Source: CAJXQU01 sp965223825 (GTDB lineage: Bacteria > Pseudomonadota > Gammaproteobacteria > CAJXQU01). Taken from it: 64,000 nucleotides of DNA. The position numbers were made by a program, and so were the translations under genes. This document shows, piece after piece, positions 1 through 7,757 of this stretch (the first letter of the stretch is position 1; every line of letters begins with the position of its first letter). A model generated the notes under the pieces. The model was given only the letters and a program-made list of their open reading frames with translations, did not search any database and was not told the origin of the DNA. The DNA is taken from NCBI GenBank assembly GCA_965223825.1, contig OZ245018.1, forward strand, positions 248,001 through 312,000, given 5' to 3'.

Positions 1-366
1 ACGAATTAGCCGGTGATGGCGATCCACACTCAACAGTTCCATGATCACGCCAGGCGATTTTGGTGATGCATTGCTAAGTGGTGTGATTGCGCAATCGATC
101 ACCACGGTCTTTTCTGGATTTATCTGCAATTGAACATCACGCTCTGTATACGGTTGTCCCGTTTTAAGTGCGTGCCGGACGGGTTGGAGTAATGGGAAAT
201 TGGGGAAGAGTTCTTCAATTCTGGCTTTATTCACAGCGCGCTTACTTGAGGACAATAAACTTTCTCCAGCCGCATTAATGCTGGATAAAGTTAAGTCCTC
301 GTTAAAGACAAGGACGGCGGTTGATAGACCTTCCAGCAATTGTGCTGGGTTATTGAACTGTGTCAT
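1..366 (-). CDS. glnL: Nitrogen regulation sensor kinase NtrB/GlnL, N-terminal part (cut by window edge)
   Basis: The leftward frame starting at the ATG at 364-366 encodes about 122 residues beginning MTQFNNPAQLLEGLSTAVL and runs off the left edge without a stop. It looks like the N-terminal PAS domain of NtrB (GlnL): a short start, a PAS core with INAAGESLL, and the segment LLSVDRHHRLIRE that in E. coli GlnL reads as an MDNQRRLSQE-like linker. NtrB phosphorylates or dephosphorylates NtrC according to PII signalling. The histidine kinase core lies outside the window. It lies downstream of glnA on the same strand, the usual glnA-glnL-glnG order, with one gene between. No strong ribosome binding site was seen, so the exact start is uncertain. 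Confidence 0.8.
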   Translation of the reverse strand, partial: MTQFNNPAQLLEGLSTAVLVFNEDLTLSSINAAGESLLSSSKRAVNKARIEELFPNFPLLQPVRHALKTGQPYTERDVQLQINPEKTVVIDCAITPLSNASPKSPGVIMELLSVDRHHRLIR

Positions 367-562
367 GGTTGCTATTTCAGCATTTGCACCATAATAGTGC
401 AATCTACGTTCTTGATATCCCTTCTTTTTTCCTAACAAAATATTTTTAGTTATTTAAAACAATGGGTTGCAGTATTAAATATGCGTGAAGAATTTGCCCC
501 ATTTAGGTATGAGCAATTATCAGGCCATGCTAGGAGTTTTTTAAAAGGTCGGAAGACAAGCT

Positions 563-587
563 AGAATGCGCCAAAAAGGGGCATTCT
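563..587 (-). terminator. Hairpin downstream of the DUF4124 gene
   Basis: AGAATGC at 563-569 pairs with GCATTCT at 581-587, extended by further C/G pairs around a T5/A5 loop with one mismatch. It lies just after the stop at 606 of the leftward DUF4124 gene. There is no clean U tract after it, so it may be a weak terminator or a processing hairpin. The rest of 367-605 shows nothing else recognisable; the glnL promoter may be there. Confidence 0.35.
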
Positions 588-605
588 TGAGATCGTGGTG
601 ATCGA

Positions 606-1202
606 TTATGAACCAGGCCGTGTACTATTGGATGTCGGTGCGGGAGTGGATTTCGCTGGTTGTGGGGTCTGATTTTTAGTATTTGGTTTTGGAAGGAGAA
701 CAGAGTTACGCTTTAAATGGACGGTTATAGTTTCAGTTTGAGCGATCACCTTCTGATCTCGGTCAATCACGCTCGCAGTTAATGTATGACTTCCTCTATC
801 CACATTATTTAGCGTAAACGCCATTGATGAGACAGGATCAGAAACCGCTTTACCGTCGAGCTTGAGTTCAACAAGATGCCCTAAATTACCATCAAGCGGA
901 GGATTAAGGAGCAGATCAACATTGATCGATCCATTATTTTCGCGAAGTGTTTCGCCCTGAGTCGGATTGGCGAATGTGAAGGTTTCGTAGAGTGAAGTAC
1001 CCTGGGTTTGATTGTTTGCTTTCGGTAGTTTCACAATGCGGGGCTTAATCGTTGAGATAGGTTCTAAGTCTAATTTTTCCGCATTAGGCCCAGGTTGATC
1101 AGAAAAAACCAGTTCACCATTTTCATCGTAAAACTTATAGATGGCCGCAAGACCTGTGATGGGAAGCGCCAACAAAAGGCTGATTAATAGTGATTGTTTC
1201 AT
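606..1202 (-). CDS. DUF4124 domain-containing secreted protein
   Basis: A 198-residue protein with a signal peptide (MKQSLLISLLLALPITGLA) followed by a DUF4124 module of the kind KFYDENGELVFSDQPGPNA, then a beta-rich segment with Ig/FN3-like character (residues about 80-170) and a Pro/Thr/Ser/Asn-rich tail. DUF4124 proteins are common in Gammaproteobacteria and one is often found between glnA and glnL, as here; their function is not known. The ATG at 1202 was chosen because the signal peptide starts there; an in-frame GTG at 1217 would only add five residues. It may be co-transcribed with glnA, about 200 bp upstream. Confidence 0.75.
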   Translation of the reverse strand: MKQSLLISLLLALPITGLAAIYKFYDENGELVFSDQPGPNAEKLDLEPISTIKPRIVKLPKANNQTQGTSLYETFTFANPTQGETLRENNGSINVDLLLNPPLDGNLGHLVELKLDGKAVSDPVSSMAFTLNNVDRGSHTLTASVIDRDQKVIAQTETITVHLKRNSVLLPKPNTKNQTPQPAKSTPAPTSNSTRPGS

Positions 1203-1307
1203 GATCTGTCTCTGCACATTACCAAACAGTTTGGCGTTGTCGTCAAAAGTGCGATCTTAGTAATTATTAATTAGAGAAATCCGCGCCTTAAAAATAAGGC
1301 TGATTCA

Positions 1308-1337
1308 GCGGATACCGACTACTTTGTCAGTATCCGC
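1308..1337 (-). terminator. Hairpin after glnA
   Basis: GCGGATAC (1308-1315) and GTATCCGC (1330-1337) form an 8-bp inverted repeat in the gap downstream of glnA, followed on the minus strand some bases later by a T-rich run. It may attenuate transcription leaving glnA so that downstream genes receive less. No experimental support can be seen. Confidence 0.4.
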
Positions 1338-1410
1338 CCAGGCTCAGATCGCCTGATTAGGAATTTACTACGCAAGGATCAGACCAATCTTTGCGTGAAA
1401 GGTTCTACTC

Positions 1411-2820
1411 TTAGAGAGAGTAGTACATGTCGAACTCAATAGGGTGAGTTGACATACGCAGTGCGGTTACTTCTTCCATCTTCAACGCAATGTACGCATC
1501 GATCATGTCATCAGACATAACGCCACCGGCTGTCAGGAATGCGCGATCAGAGTCAAGTGCGGCCAACGCTTCGTCCAGTGATGAACAAACCTGAGGAATC
1601 GCAGCAGCTTCTTCCGCTGGCAAGTCATAGAGATCTTTATCCATCGCTTCACCTGGATCGATCTGGTTTTGGATGCCGTCAAGGCCAGCCATCATCAGTG
1701 CGGTGAATGTCAGGTAAGGGTTGCCCGCTGGATCCGGGAAACGCACCTCAATTCGACGACCTTTAGGATTAGTCACGTAGGGAATACGGATTGAAGCCGA
1801 ACGGTTACGTGCTGAGTAAGCCAACATAACAGGTGCTTCGAAGCCAGGAACCAGACGCTTATAGCTGTTGGTCGATGCATTCGCGAATGCATTGATCGCT
1901 TTTGCATGTTTGATCACACCACCAATGTAGTACAACGCTGTTTGTGACAAGCCGCCGTAGAGGTCACCGCTGAACAGGTTGTTACCTTCTTTCGAAAGTG
2001 ATTGATGAACGTGCATACCTGAGCCGTTATCACCAACCAAAGGTTTCGGCATGAATGTCGCAGTTTTACCGTAGCCGTGAGCGACATTGTGAACAACGTA
2101 TTTCAGGATTTGGTTTTGATCAGCACGCTTAACTAAGGTGTTGAAAACAGTACCAATTTCACATTGGCCGGCTGTTGCAACTTCATGATGATGAACTTCA
2201 ACTTCAAGGCCCATTTGCTCCATGATCGTACACATGGTTGAACGGATGTCTTGTAATGAATCAACCGGTGGGACGGGGAAATAGCCGCCTTTGACACTTG
2301 GACGGTGACCAATATTGCCGCCTTCGTAAACTTTATCTGAGTTCCAGCACGACTCATCTGAATCGATTTGGTATGAAGAACCACTCATGTTGACCTTCCA
2401 TTTCACATCATCAAAGATGAAAAACTCAGGCTCTGGACCGAAAAATGCGGTGTCCGCAAGACCGGTTGATTGCAGGTAAGCTTCTGCGCGTTTTGCAACA
2501 GAACGTGGATCACGTTCGTAGCCTTCACCCGTTGATGGCTCCACAATGTCGCAACGGAGAATCAAGGTCGGATCATCAAAGAATGGATCCATAACAGCAG
2601 TGTCTGCGTCAGGCATCAGAATCATGTCGGATTCGTTTATTCCTTTCCAACCGGAAATAGACGAACCATCAAACATTTTGCCTTCTTCGAACACATCTTC
2701 TTCGAGTGTGTGTGCAGGTACAGAGACGTGCTGCTCTTTACCTATTGTGTCTGTAAAACGAAAATCCACGAATTGGACATCGTTATCTTCAATCATTTGT
2801 AATACATCTTTTGCGGACAT
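1411..2820 (-). CDS. glnA: Glutamine synthetase type I
   Basis: A full-length 469-residue GlnA, the usual length for GSI-beta. It condenses ammonia and glutamate to glutamine using ATP. Signatures are DGSSISGW (51-58), the catalytic PEPEFFIF region (130-137), the ATP-binding KPLVGDNGSGMH stretch (259-270), NRSASIRIP (339-347) and the adenylylation loop DKDLYDLP with Tyr398, so activity is probably controlled by GlnE adenylylation. Expression is nitrogen controlled: a sigma-54 promoter and two NtrC sites sit directly upstream (separate entries). The ATG at 2820 is preceded by GGAGGAGTGG, a strong ribosome binding site. No anomalies. Confidence 0.98.
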   Translation of the reverse strand: MSAKDVLQMIEDNDVQFVDFRFTDTIGKEQHVSVPAHTLEEDVFEEGKMFDGSSISGWKGINESDMILMPDADTAVMDPFFDDPTLILRCDIVEPSTGEGYERDPRSVAKRAEAYLQSTGLADTAFFGPEPEFFIFDDVKWKVNMSGSSYQIDSDESCWNSDKVYEGGNIGHRPSVKGGYFPVPPVDSLQDIRSTMCTIMEQMGLEVEVHHHEVATAGQCEIGTVFNTLVKRADQNQILKYVVHNVAHGYGKTATFMPKPLVGDNGSGMHVHQSLSKEGNNLFSGDLYGGLSQTALYYIGGVIKHAKAINAFANASTNSYKRLVPGFEAPVMLAYSARNRSASIRIPYVTNPKGRRIEVRFPDPAGNPYLTFTALMMAGLDGIQNQIDPGEAMDKDLYDLPAEEAAAIPQVCSSLDEALAALDSDRAFLTAGGVMSDDMIDAYIALKMEEVTALRMSTHPIEFDMYYSL

Positions 2821-2894
2821 TAACCACTCCTCCGGCGAGTAAAAAGACGAGAAATTATATTTATTAGATGAAATGGAATTTCAAGATCGTTAAG

Positions 2895-2910
2895 AGCAAA
2901 TTACATACCA
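2895..2910 (-). promoter_or_regulatory. Sigma-54 promoter of glnA (-24/-12)
   Basis: On the minus strand 2910 to 2895 reads TGGTATGTAATTTGCT, matching the sigma-54 consensus TGGYAYR-N4-TTGCW at every fixed position. The GG and GC dinucleotides have the obligatory spacing. Transcription should start near 2884, giving a leader of about 64 nt before the glnA ATG. Confidence 0.85.
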
Positions 2911-2961
2911 TAAATTATTTGATTTAAAATCAACAGCTTATGAAATTTCTCGTGACCACGA

Positions 2962-2978
2962 TGTTCTATATTAGTGCA
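2962..2978 (-). promoter_or_regulatory. NtrC binding site, proximal
   Basis: Minus strand TGCACTAATATAGAACA: the left half matches the NtrC site TGCAC-N7-GTGCA, the right half is weaker. Its centre lies about 86 bp upstream of the predicted glnA start of transcription. Confidence 0.6.
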
Positions 2979-2992
2979 TTACTTTGTGCATG

Positions 2993-3009
2993 TGAACCAA
3001 ATTAGTGCA
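2993..3009 (-). promoter_or_regulatory. NtrC binding site, distal
   Basis: Minus strand TGCACTAATTTGGTTCA, close to the E. coli glnA enhancer sites. Its centre is 31 bp (three helical turns) from the proximal site, the spacing expected for cooperative NtrC binding. It abuts the stop codon of the upstream methyltransferase gene. Confidence 0.8.
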
Positions 3010-3678
3010 TTAATCGATTTTGCCATGAATAATTAGATGTCGATCCGTCGGTGTCATCACGTTTAAATGCTTCATATCTGCTTGTTCAAGTTGCTCGTGC
3101 ACCTCATCAGGGCAATATGCTGCGAGAAGTGAGTGAAAGAAATCATGTTGTAAAACGGCGGGCTCATTGATGGCATAGCGCTCACACAAATCGATCGCGG
3201 CTGCCCTTGAAGTGGGACGTCGTAAATCCATAATAAAAATACGGGTGCCAGACGTGGCCAAGTTTTTGATCGTGTTCCAAAGTACCATGGGTTCGGCTAA
3301 ATGATGTAGCAAGCTATTCGAAATGATTGTGGAATAGTGAGTTTTTAAACCGGTTAGCGCGGGTAAATATGTGTGGAAAAATTGAATTCTTTGACTGAGT
3401 TGCTGGTCGCTAACACGTTGTTTAGCTAGGGCAAGCATCGCTTCAGCGGCGTCACACGCATCAATTTGAGTGGTCGGATACGCCTTCGCGAATCGGCAAG
3501 TGACATCGGCCGGACCGCAGCCTAAATCCAACACTTGGTCTTGCCCATGATAATTGGGATGAGCTGCTTTGAAGGTGTCGATAAACATATCGTGCGGTAC
3601 CGAAAAGTCCGCGTCGGAATACGCACGCGCTTGCGCCTCATCATTCATCAGTTCTGGTTCAGGCGTGCGTTCGATCAT
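3010..3678 (-). CDS. Class I SAM-dependent methyltransferase
   Basis: About 222 residues. A Rossmann-type SAM-binding core is visible: motif I VLDLGCGPADVTCRFA, then an acidic residue ending strand 2 (IDACDAAEAMLA), motif II-like YSTIISNSLLHHL and RIFIMDLRRP. The substrate cannot be deduced. The ATG at 3678 is preferred over an upstream ATG inside lysA because it has AGGT upstream and lies 13 bp after the lysA stop; the longer reading would overlap lysA. In many Gammaproteobacteria dapF follows lysA; here this methyltransferase takes that place, and it may be translated from the lptM-lysA transcript. Confidence 0.8.
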   Translation of the reverse strand: MIERTPEPELMNDEAQARAYSDADFSVPHDMFIDTFKAAHPNYHGQDQVLDLGCGPADVTCRFAKAYPTTQIDACDAAEAMLALAKQRVSDQQLSQRIQFFHTYLPALTGLKTHYSTIISNSLLHHLAEPMVLWNTIKNLATSGTRIFIMDLRRPTSRAAAIDLCERYAINEPAVLQHDFFHSLLAAYCPDEVHEQLEQADMKHLNVMTPTDRHLIIHGKID

Positions 3679-3691
3679 AAAGTACCTGTAA

Positions 3692-4939
3692 TTATTCGGG
3701 GAGCAATTTTTCTCCGCGCATGAGTTCTGTGACGGTTTCGCGTTCACGAATTAAAAACGTGTGTTCATTTTCGACCATAATTTCGGCCACGCGTGGGCGT
3801 GAGTTATATGTGGAACTCATGGTGAAGCCGTACGCACCAGCAGAGTGCACGGCGAGGAGATCGCCGGGTTGTAAGCACAAATCGCGATCACGACCGATAA
3901 AGTCGCCGGTTTCACATACGGGGCCGACAATATCAACGTTTTGCGTGTCACCTTGGCGTGGTTTAACCGCTTCGATTTTTTGCCATGCATCATAGAGAGA
4001 GGGGCGGATTAGATCATTCATCGCAGCATCGACAATTGCGAAGGCTTTGACTTCAGTAGCTTTTAAATATTCCACGCGCGTAAGCATCACGCCGGCATTG
4101 CCGACAATAGAACGACCTGGTTCGATGATTAACGTCTGCGGTCGATCAACCAATAAAGGCAAAATAGCATCGGCATATTGTTGTGCACTGGGCGGCATTT
4201 CATCATCGTAACAAATACCTAAACCACCACCGATGTCGATCTGATCAATTTTAATACCCTCCGCTTCAAGTTGATCAACCAAGTCTAAAATACGAGAAAG
4301 CGCATCGACAAACGGTGAAAGGCCGGTGAGTTGAGAGCCAATATGACAGCCTGCACCGATTATTCGAATATTGGACATGGCGGCTGCGCGTCGGTAGACA
4401 TCAAGCGCTTGTTCAATTGCGATGCCGAACTTGTTTTTCTTCAAGCCGGTGGAAATATACGGATGTGTTTCCGCGTCCACATCGGGATTCACGCGGATGG
4501 AAATTGGTGCGTGTACGTCCATGCCACTTGCGACTTCATTGAGTCGCTCCAACTCTTGTTCAGATTCGACGTTGAAGCAGCGAATGCCGACTTCCAATGC
4601 TCGACGCATTTCATCAGCGCGTTTTGCGACACCGGCAAATACGACTTTTGCGGGATCTCCCCCGGCTTTGATCACCCGTTCTAACTCACCGACGGAGACG
4701 ATGTCGAAACCCGATCCGAGCCGCGCCATCAGATTGATCACAGCCAGATTCGAATTGGCTTTGACTGCATAGCAGATCAGGTGATCGTGTGGTGCTAATG
4801 CGTGATCGTACGCTTGCCAGCTCGACTCAATGGCTGATCGTGAATACACATAACAAGGGGTGTCGTATTGATCAGCAACGGCAGACAAAGCGACATCTTC
4901 GGCGAAAAGCTCACCGTTTTTAAACGTAAAAGCATCCAT
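3692..4939 (-). CDS. lysA: Diaminopimelate decarboxylase
   Basis: A 415-residue PLP enzyme of fold type III that makes L-lysine from meso-diaminopimelate, the last step of lysine synthesis. Visible signatures are the PLP lysine in YAVKANSN, the HIGSQL motif, the GGGLGICY glycine-rich phosphate-binding loop, EPGRSIVG, and CETGDF with the active-site cysteine that completes the neighbouring subunit's site in the dimer. Length is typical. It starts 2 bp after the lptM stop and is followed by a methyltransferase gene, a likely three-gene operon. Confidence 0.97.
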   Translation of the reverse strand: MDAFTFKNGELFAEDVALSAVADQYDTPCYVYSRSAIESSWQAYDHALAPHDHLICYAVKANSNLAVINLMARLGSGFDIVSVGELERVIKAGGDPAKVVFAGVAKRADEMRRALEVGIRCFNVESEQELERLNEVASGMDVHAPISIRVNPDVDAETHPYISTGLKKNKFGIAIEQALDVYRRAAAMSNIRIIGAGCHIGSQLTGLSPFVDALSRILDLVDQLEAEGIKIDQIDIGGGLGICYDDEMPPSAQQYADAILPLLVDRPQTLIIEPGRSIVGNAGVMLTRVEYLKATEVKAFAIVDAAMNDLIRPSLYDAWQKIEAVKPRQGDTQNVDIVGPVCETGDFIGRDRDLCLQPGDLLAVHSAGAYGFTMSSTYNSRPRVAEIMVENEHTFLIRERETVTELMRGEKLLPE

Positions 4940-4941
4940 GT

Positions 4942-5085
4942 TTAACTGATCATCTCATTTGTTTCTACGGTGTTGTGAGTTTGTTTTTCGCCGGGCATGT
5001 AGAGGTCGCCTTTTTGTCCACAAGCAGACAATAAAAGCAGTACACTAAAGACGAAACTGGTCAGTATAAAATTTGATTTGCGCAT
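4942..5085 (-). CDS. lptM: Small outer-membrane lipoprotein LptM (YifL)
   Basis: A 47-residue protein starting MRKSNFILTSF with a hydrophobic signal ending in the lipobox LLSACGQKGDLYMP. The CGQKGDLY segment directly after the lipidated cysteine is the hallmark of LptM/YifL, which in E. coli helps LptD mature by supporting native disulfide formation in the LPS transport machine. Position immediately upstream of lysA is conserved in Gammaproteobacteria. The ATG at 5085 was taken; the longer in-frame start would place 27 extra residues before the signal peptide. Confidence 0.88.
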   Translation of the reverse strand: MRKSNFILTSFVFSVLLLLSACGQKGDLYMPGEKQTHNTVETNEMIS

Positions 5086-5154
5086 GAGTCTTAATAGAAT
5101 TGGCTTACGGGCGAACGAGAATAGCATATTACGTTGAAAATTTGAGAGCAGAAC

Positions 5155-5844
5155 ATGAACGAGCAAACGAACGAAGCCCCTGTCATTTTAAACGCGCCAG
5201 GTGAGCACACTGCAAGTGTGATCTGGTTACATGGACTCGGTGCGGATGGGCACGATTTTGAGCCGATCGTCCCGGCCTTAAAATTACCCGCGAGGCACGG
5301 CGTGAAATTTATTTTCCCACATGCGCCGAAACGTGCGGTGACGGTGAATAACGGCATGGTGATGCGGGCGTGGTATGACATTCGCGAAGTGAATTTGCGT
5401 CGAGAGGAAGATCAGGATGGTATTCGTGAATCTGCCGATCAGGTAAAGAAATATATTGATGGGGAAATCGCAGCGGGGATCCCCGCTGATCGCATTTTGC
5501 TTGCTGGCTTTTCACAAGGCGGCGTGATCGCGTTACAACTTGGCCTACGTTATGAAAAAACCTTGGCGGGGATCATTGCCCTGTCAACCTATCTTGGAAT
5601 TCCTGACAGTCTTGGAGCAGAAGGTTTGGAGGCAAATCGCGCAACGCCGATCTTAATGGCGCATGGGATATACGATCCGATCATTGCAATTGCGCAAGCG
5701 CATAAATCTCGTGAGCAACTGACCGCTTTGGGTTATCAGGTGGAATGGCATGAGTTTCATATGGAACATGCCGTGGCGATGGAAGAGATCACCCTGATCG
5801 GTGAGTGGATTCAGCAACAGTTGGCGAAATCCACTGAGGCTTGA
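5155..5844 (+). CDS. Alpha/beta-hydrolase carboxylesterase (YpfH/phospholipase-carboxylesterase type)
   Basis: A 229-residue cytoplasmic esterase of the acyl-protein thioesterase/carboxylesterase family. The oxyanion-hole segment WLHGLGADGHDF (about 24-35), the nucleophile elbow GFSQGG with Ser120, the acid residue in HGIYDPI and the catalytic histidine in EFHMEH are all present in the usual order. The physiological ester is unknown. It is divergent from lptM-lysA and convergent with rhlB. The promoter should lie in 5086-5154. No signal peptide is seen. Confidence 0.88.
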   Translation: MNEQTNEAPVILNAPGEHTASVIWLHGLGADGHDFEPIVPALKLPARHGVKFIFPHAPKRAVTVNNGMVMRAWYDIREVNLRREEDQDGIRESADQVKKYIDGEIAAGIPADRILLAGFSQGGVIALQLGLRYEKTLAGIIALSTYLGIPDSLGAEGLEANRATPILMAHGIYDPIIAIAQAHKSREQLTALGYQVEWHEFHMEHAVAMEEITLIGEWIQQQLAKSTEA

Positions 5845-5882
5845 GGTGCACTTAACGGAAGGTCTCGTTTAGGTAGTATAAA

Positions 5883-7187
5883 TTACGCGTTGTTTGGCTT
5901 GGGGTTATTACGTCGGCGACGTGGTTTTTTCTTCGCGCTGTTATTTTCTGATCGACGGCGCGATTGAGGTTGAGCTTTGCGTTCAATTTTTGCGCGAGGC
6001 GCAGGTACCGCGATCATATTGTCTTCGATCTGAGCGACGGGGATTTTGTGATCAATGTAGCGTTCGATATCCATCAATGAAAAGATGAATTCTTCACAAC
6101 CAAAACTGATCGCAATACCGGTGGCACCGGCTCGTGCCGTGCGACCAATTCGATGCACATAGTCTTCTTCGTTTTGTGGCAAATCGTAGTTAATCACGTG
6201 CGTGACGGCGGGAATATGTAAGCCACGTGCTGCGACATCGGTCGCGACTAGAACACGGATAGTGCCTTGCGCGAGATCATCGATATAACGTTGGCGTTTG
6301 CGTTGAGGTACGTCACCGGAAAGTTGCCCGACGGTGTAATCATTGCCGATCAGCCAAGCGGTGATGTTTTCAGCTACACGTTTGGTGTTAACGAAAATGA
6401 TCACGCGCGGATCTTCAAGTTGGTTAAGAATGCCGATCAGTAATGGAATTTTTTCTTCATTTTGAACGTGATAAAGCCGTTCTTCAATGCTGTCCGCCGT
6501 CGCTTGATCAATTTCGACTTCAAGTGATTGCGGGTTGTTCATGTGTTCGTACGCGAGTTCTTTCACGCGGAAAGAAAGTGTTGCGGAAAACATCATACTC
6601 AATCGTTGTTCCGGCGGGGGCATACGTCTGAATAAAAAGCGAATATCCTTGATAAAGCCGAGATCAAACATGCGATCCGCTTCATCTAACACGGCGACTT
6701 CAATGGCCTTTAAATCGAAGACACGTTGCTTGAAATAATCGATGATGCGACCGGGTGTGCCGATCAGAATGTCGATCCCATCTTGCAGTGTTTTGCGTTG
6801 TTTCTCGTAATCGACACCGCCATAAACCAAACCGGTTTTGAGATCAGTGCATTGACTGAAGGCGCGCATGTCTTTGTCGATCTGGATAGCGAGCTCACGT
6901 GTTGGCGCGATAATAATTGCGCGCGGCTGGTTGAGTTTGCGGTTTTCAGACGGTTCGTGAGTGAGTAAGCGGTGTAAGGTTGCGAGCAGAAATGCGGCGG
7001 ATTTTCCGGTGCCGGTTTGTGCTTGACCAGCGACATCTTGCCCGGTCAGTGCGATGGGCAGCGTCTTCGCTTGGATGGGCGTACAGTTCGTGTAACCAAT
7101 CGCATCAAGCGCCTGGTTGAGTTGGTCGTGTAAGTTAAGATCAGCGAAACGAACGTCGGATAGATGGGAAACTGATGAGTCAGACAT
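5883..7187 (-). CDS. rhlB: ATP-dependent DEAD-box RNA helicase RhlB
   Basis: A 434-residue DEAD-box helicase closely following E. coli RhlB in wording, for example NCTPIQA (Q motif), DVAGQAQTGTGKS (Walker A, 52-63), PTRELA, GTPGR, DEADRMFDLGFIKDIRFLFRRMPP, SAT, and HRIGRTARAG. RhlB unwinds RNA for RNase E and PNPase in the degradosome. The basic C-terminal tail (about 400-434, RRRSENN to RRRRNN) matches the family's RNA-binding tail. In E. coli rhlB is next to gppA; here a ppx/gppA gene is also near, with a rhodanese gene between. It is convergent with the esterase gene. Confidence 0.95.
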   Translation of the reverse strand: MSDSSVSHLSDVRFADLNLHDQLNQALDAIGYTNCTPIQAKTLPIALTGQDVAGQAQTGTGKSAAFLLATLHRLLTHEPSENRKLNQPRAIIIAPTRELAIQIDKDMRAFSQCTDLKTGLVYGGVDYEKQRKTLQDGIDILIGTPGRIIDYFKQRVFDLKAIEVAVLDEADRMFDLGFIKDIRFLFRRMPPPEQRLSMMFSATLSFRVKELAYEHMNNPQSLEVEIDQATADSIEERLYHVQNEEKIPLLIGILNQLEDPRVIIFVNTKRVAENITAWLIGNDYTVGQLSGDVPQRKRQRYIDDLAQGTIRVLVATDVAARGLHIPAVTHVINYDLPQNEEDYVHRIGRTARAGATGIAISFGCEEFIFSLMDIERYIDHKIPVAQIEDNMIAVPAPRAKIERKAQPQSRRRSENNSAKKKPRRRRNNPKPNNA

Positions 7188-7300
7188 AGGCGGGAAGCAT
7201 AACGGAAATGCAGGCTAAATCATACTTACGTACTTTTGACGTCTTTTTCAAGCAATTTATTGATGGATCGCGACCGTGACAAAAAGCCCCGTTTTTCGTA

Positions 7301-7711
7301 TTAATTCTGTTCCCAAGGCAAGTTGTGAAAACGCCAACCACCGGAAGTATTACGGTGTTTTTGCTCATCACGATCGCCTTCAAAACCTTCGAGAATATTG
7401 TAGACCTCGGTGTAGCCTGCAGCGAGGAGTAAACTGCCAGCGGTTTCTGATCGCTTACCGCTGCGGCATAACGCGAGTACGGGAACAGACACTGGATTCG
7501 TGCCGCGCGCCGTCTCGATTGCCGCATTCACTTTCTCAATAAAGTCAGGATCGCCTTGCCAGGTTGGGGGCTCCATTAAAGGAACATGAACGGCACCAAT
7601 TGGATGGCCGATGTACTCGAATTCCATGCTGCTACGCACGTCAAGCAAGACGGCTTGAGGGTTGTCTTGAAGGAACTGATGGGCATCTTTAGGAGTAATG
7701 TTTTTGATCAT
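7301..7711 (-). CDS. Rhodanese-like sulfurtransferase
   Basis: A single rhodanese domain of 136 residues. The CDC25/rhodanese signature LLDVRSSMEFEYIGHPIGAVHVPL lies at about 22-45 and the active-site loop CRSGKRS begins with Cys82, which would carry the persulfide. Such small proteins pass sulfane sulfur between carriers in the cytoplasm. The start has AGGA upstream. It is divergent from ppx and upstream of rhlB on the same strand, with a gap of about 110 bp. Its sulfur acceptor cannot be named; the soxYZ pair in this window is far away and is not evidence of a link. Confidence 0.88.
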   Translation of the reverse strand: MIKNITPKDAHQFLQDNPQAVLLDVRSSMEFEYIGHPIGAVHVPLMEPPTWQGDPDFIEKVNAAIETARGTNPVSVPVLALCRSGKRSETAGSLLLAAGYTEVYNILEGFEGDRDEQKHRNTSGGWRFHNLPWEQN

Positions 7712-7757
7712 GTCATGCTATCCTGATGGTTTGATAATAAGAATATAACACGCGTAC

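Noticed and set aside
200..394. Plus-strand frame at the left edge
   Set aside because: It is antisense to glnL, whose PAS-domain wording is recognisable on the minus strand.
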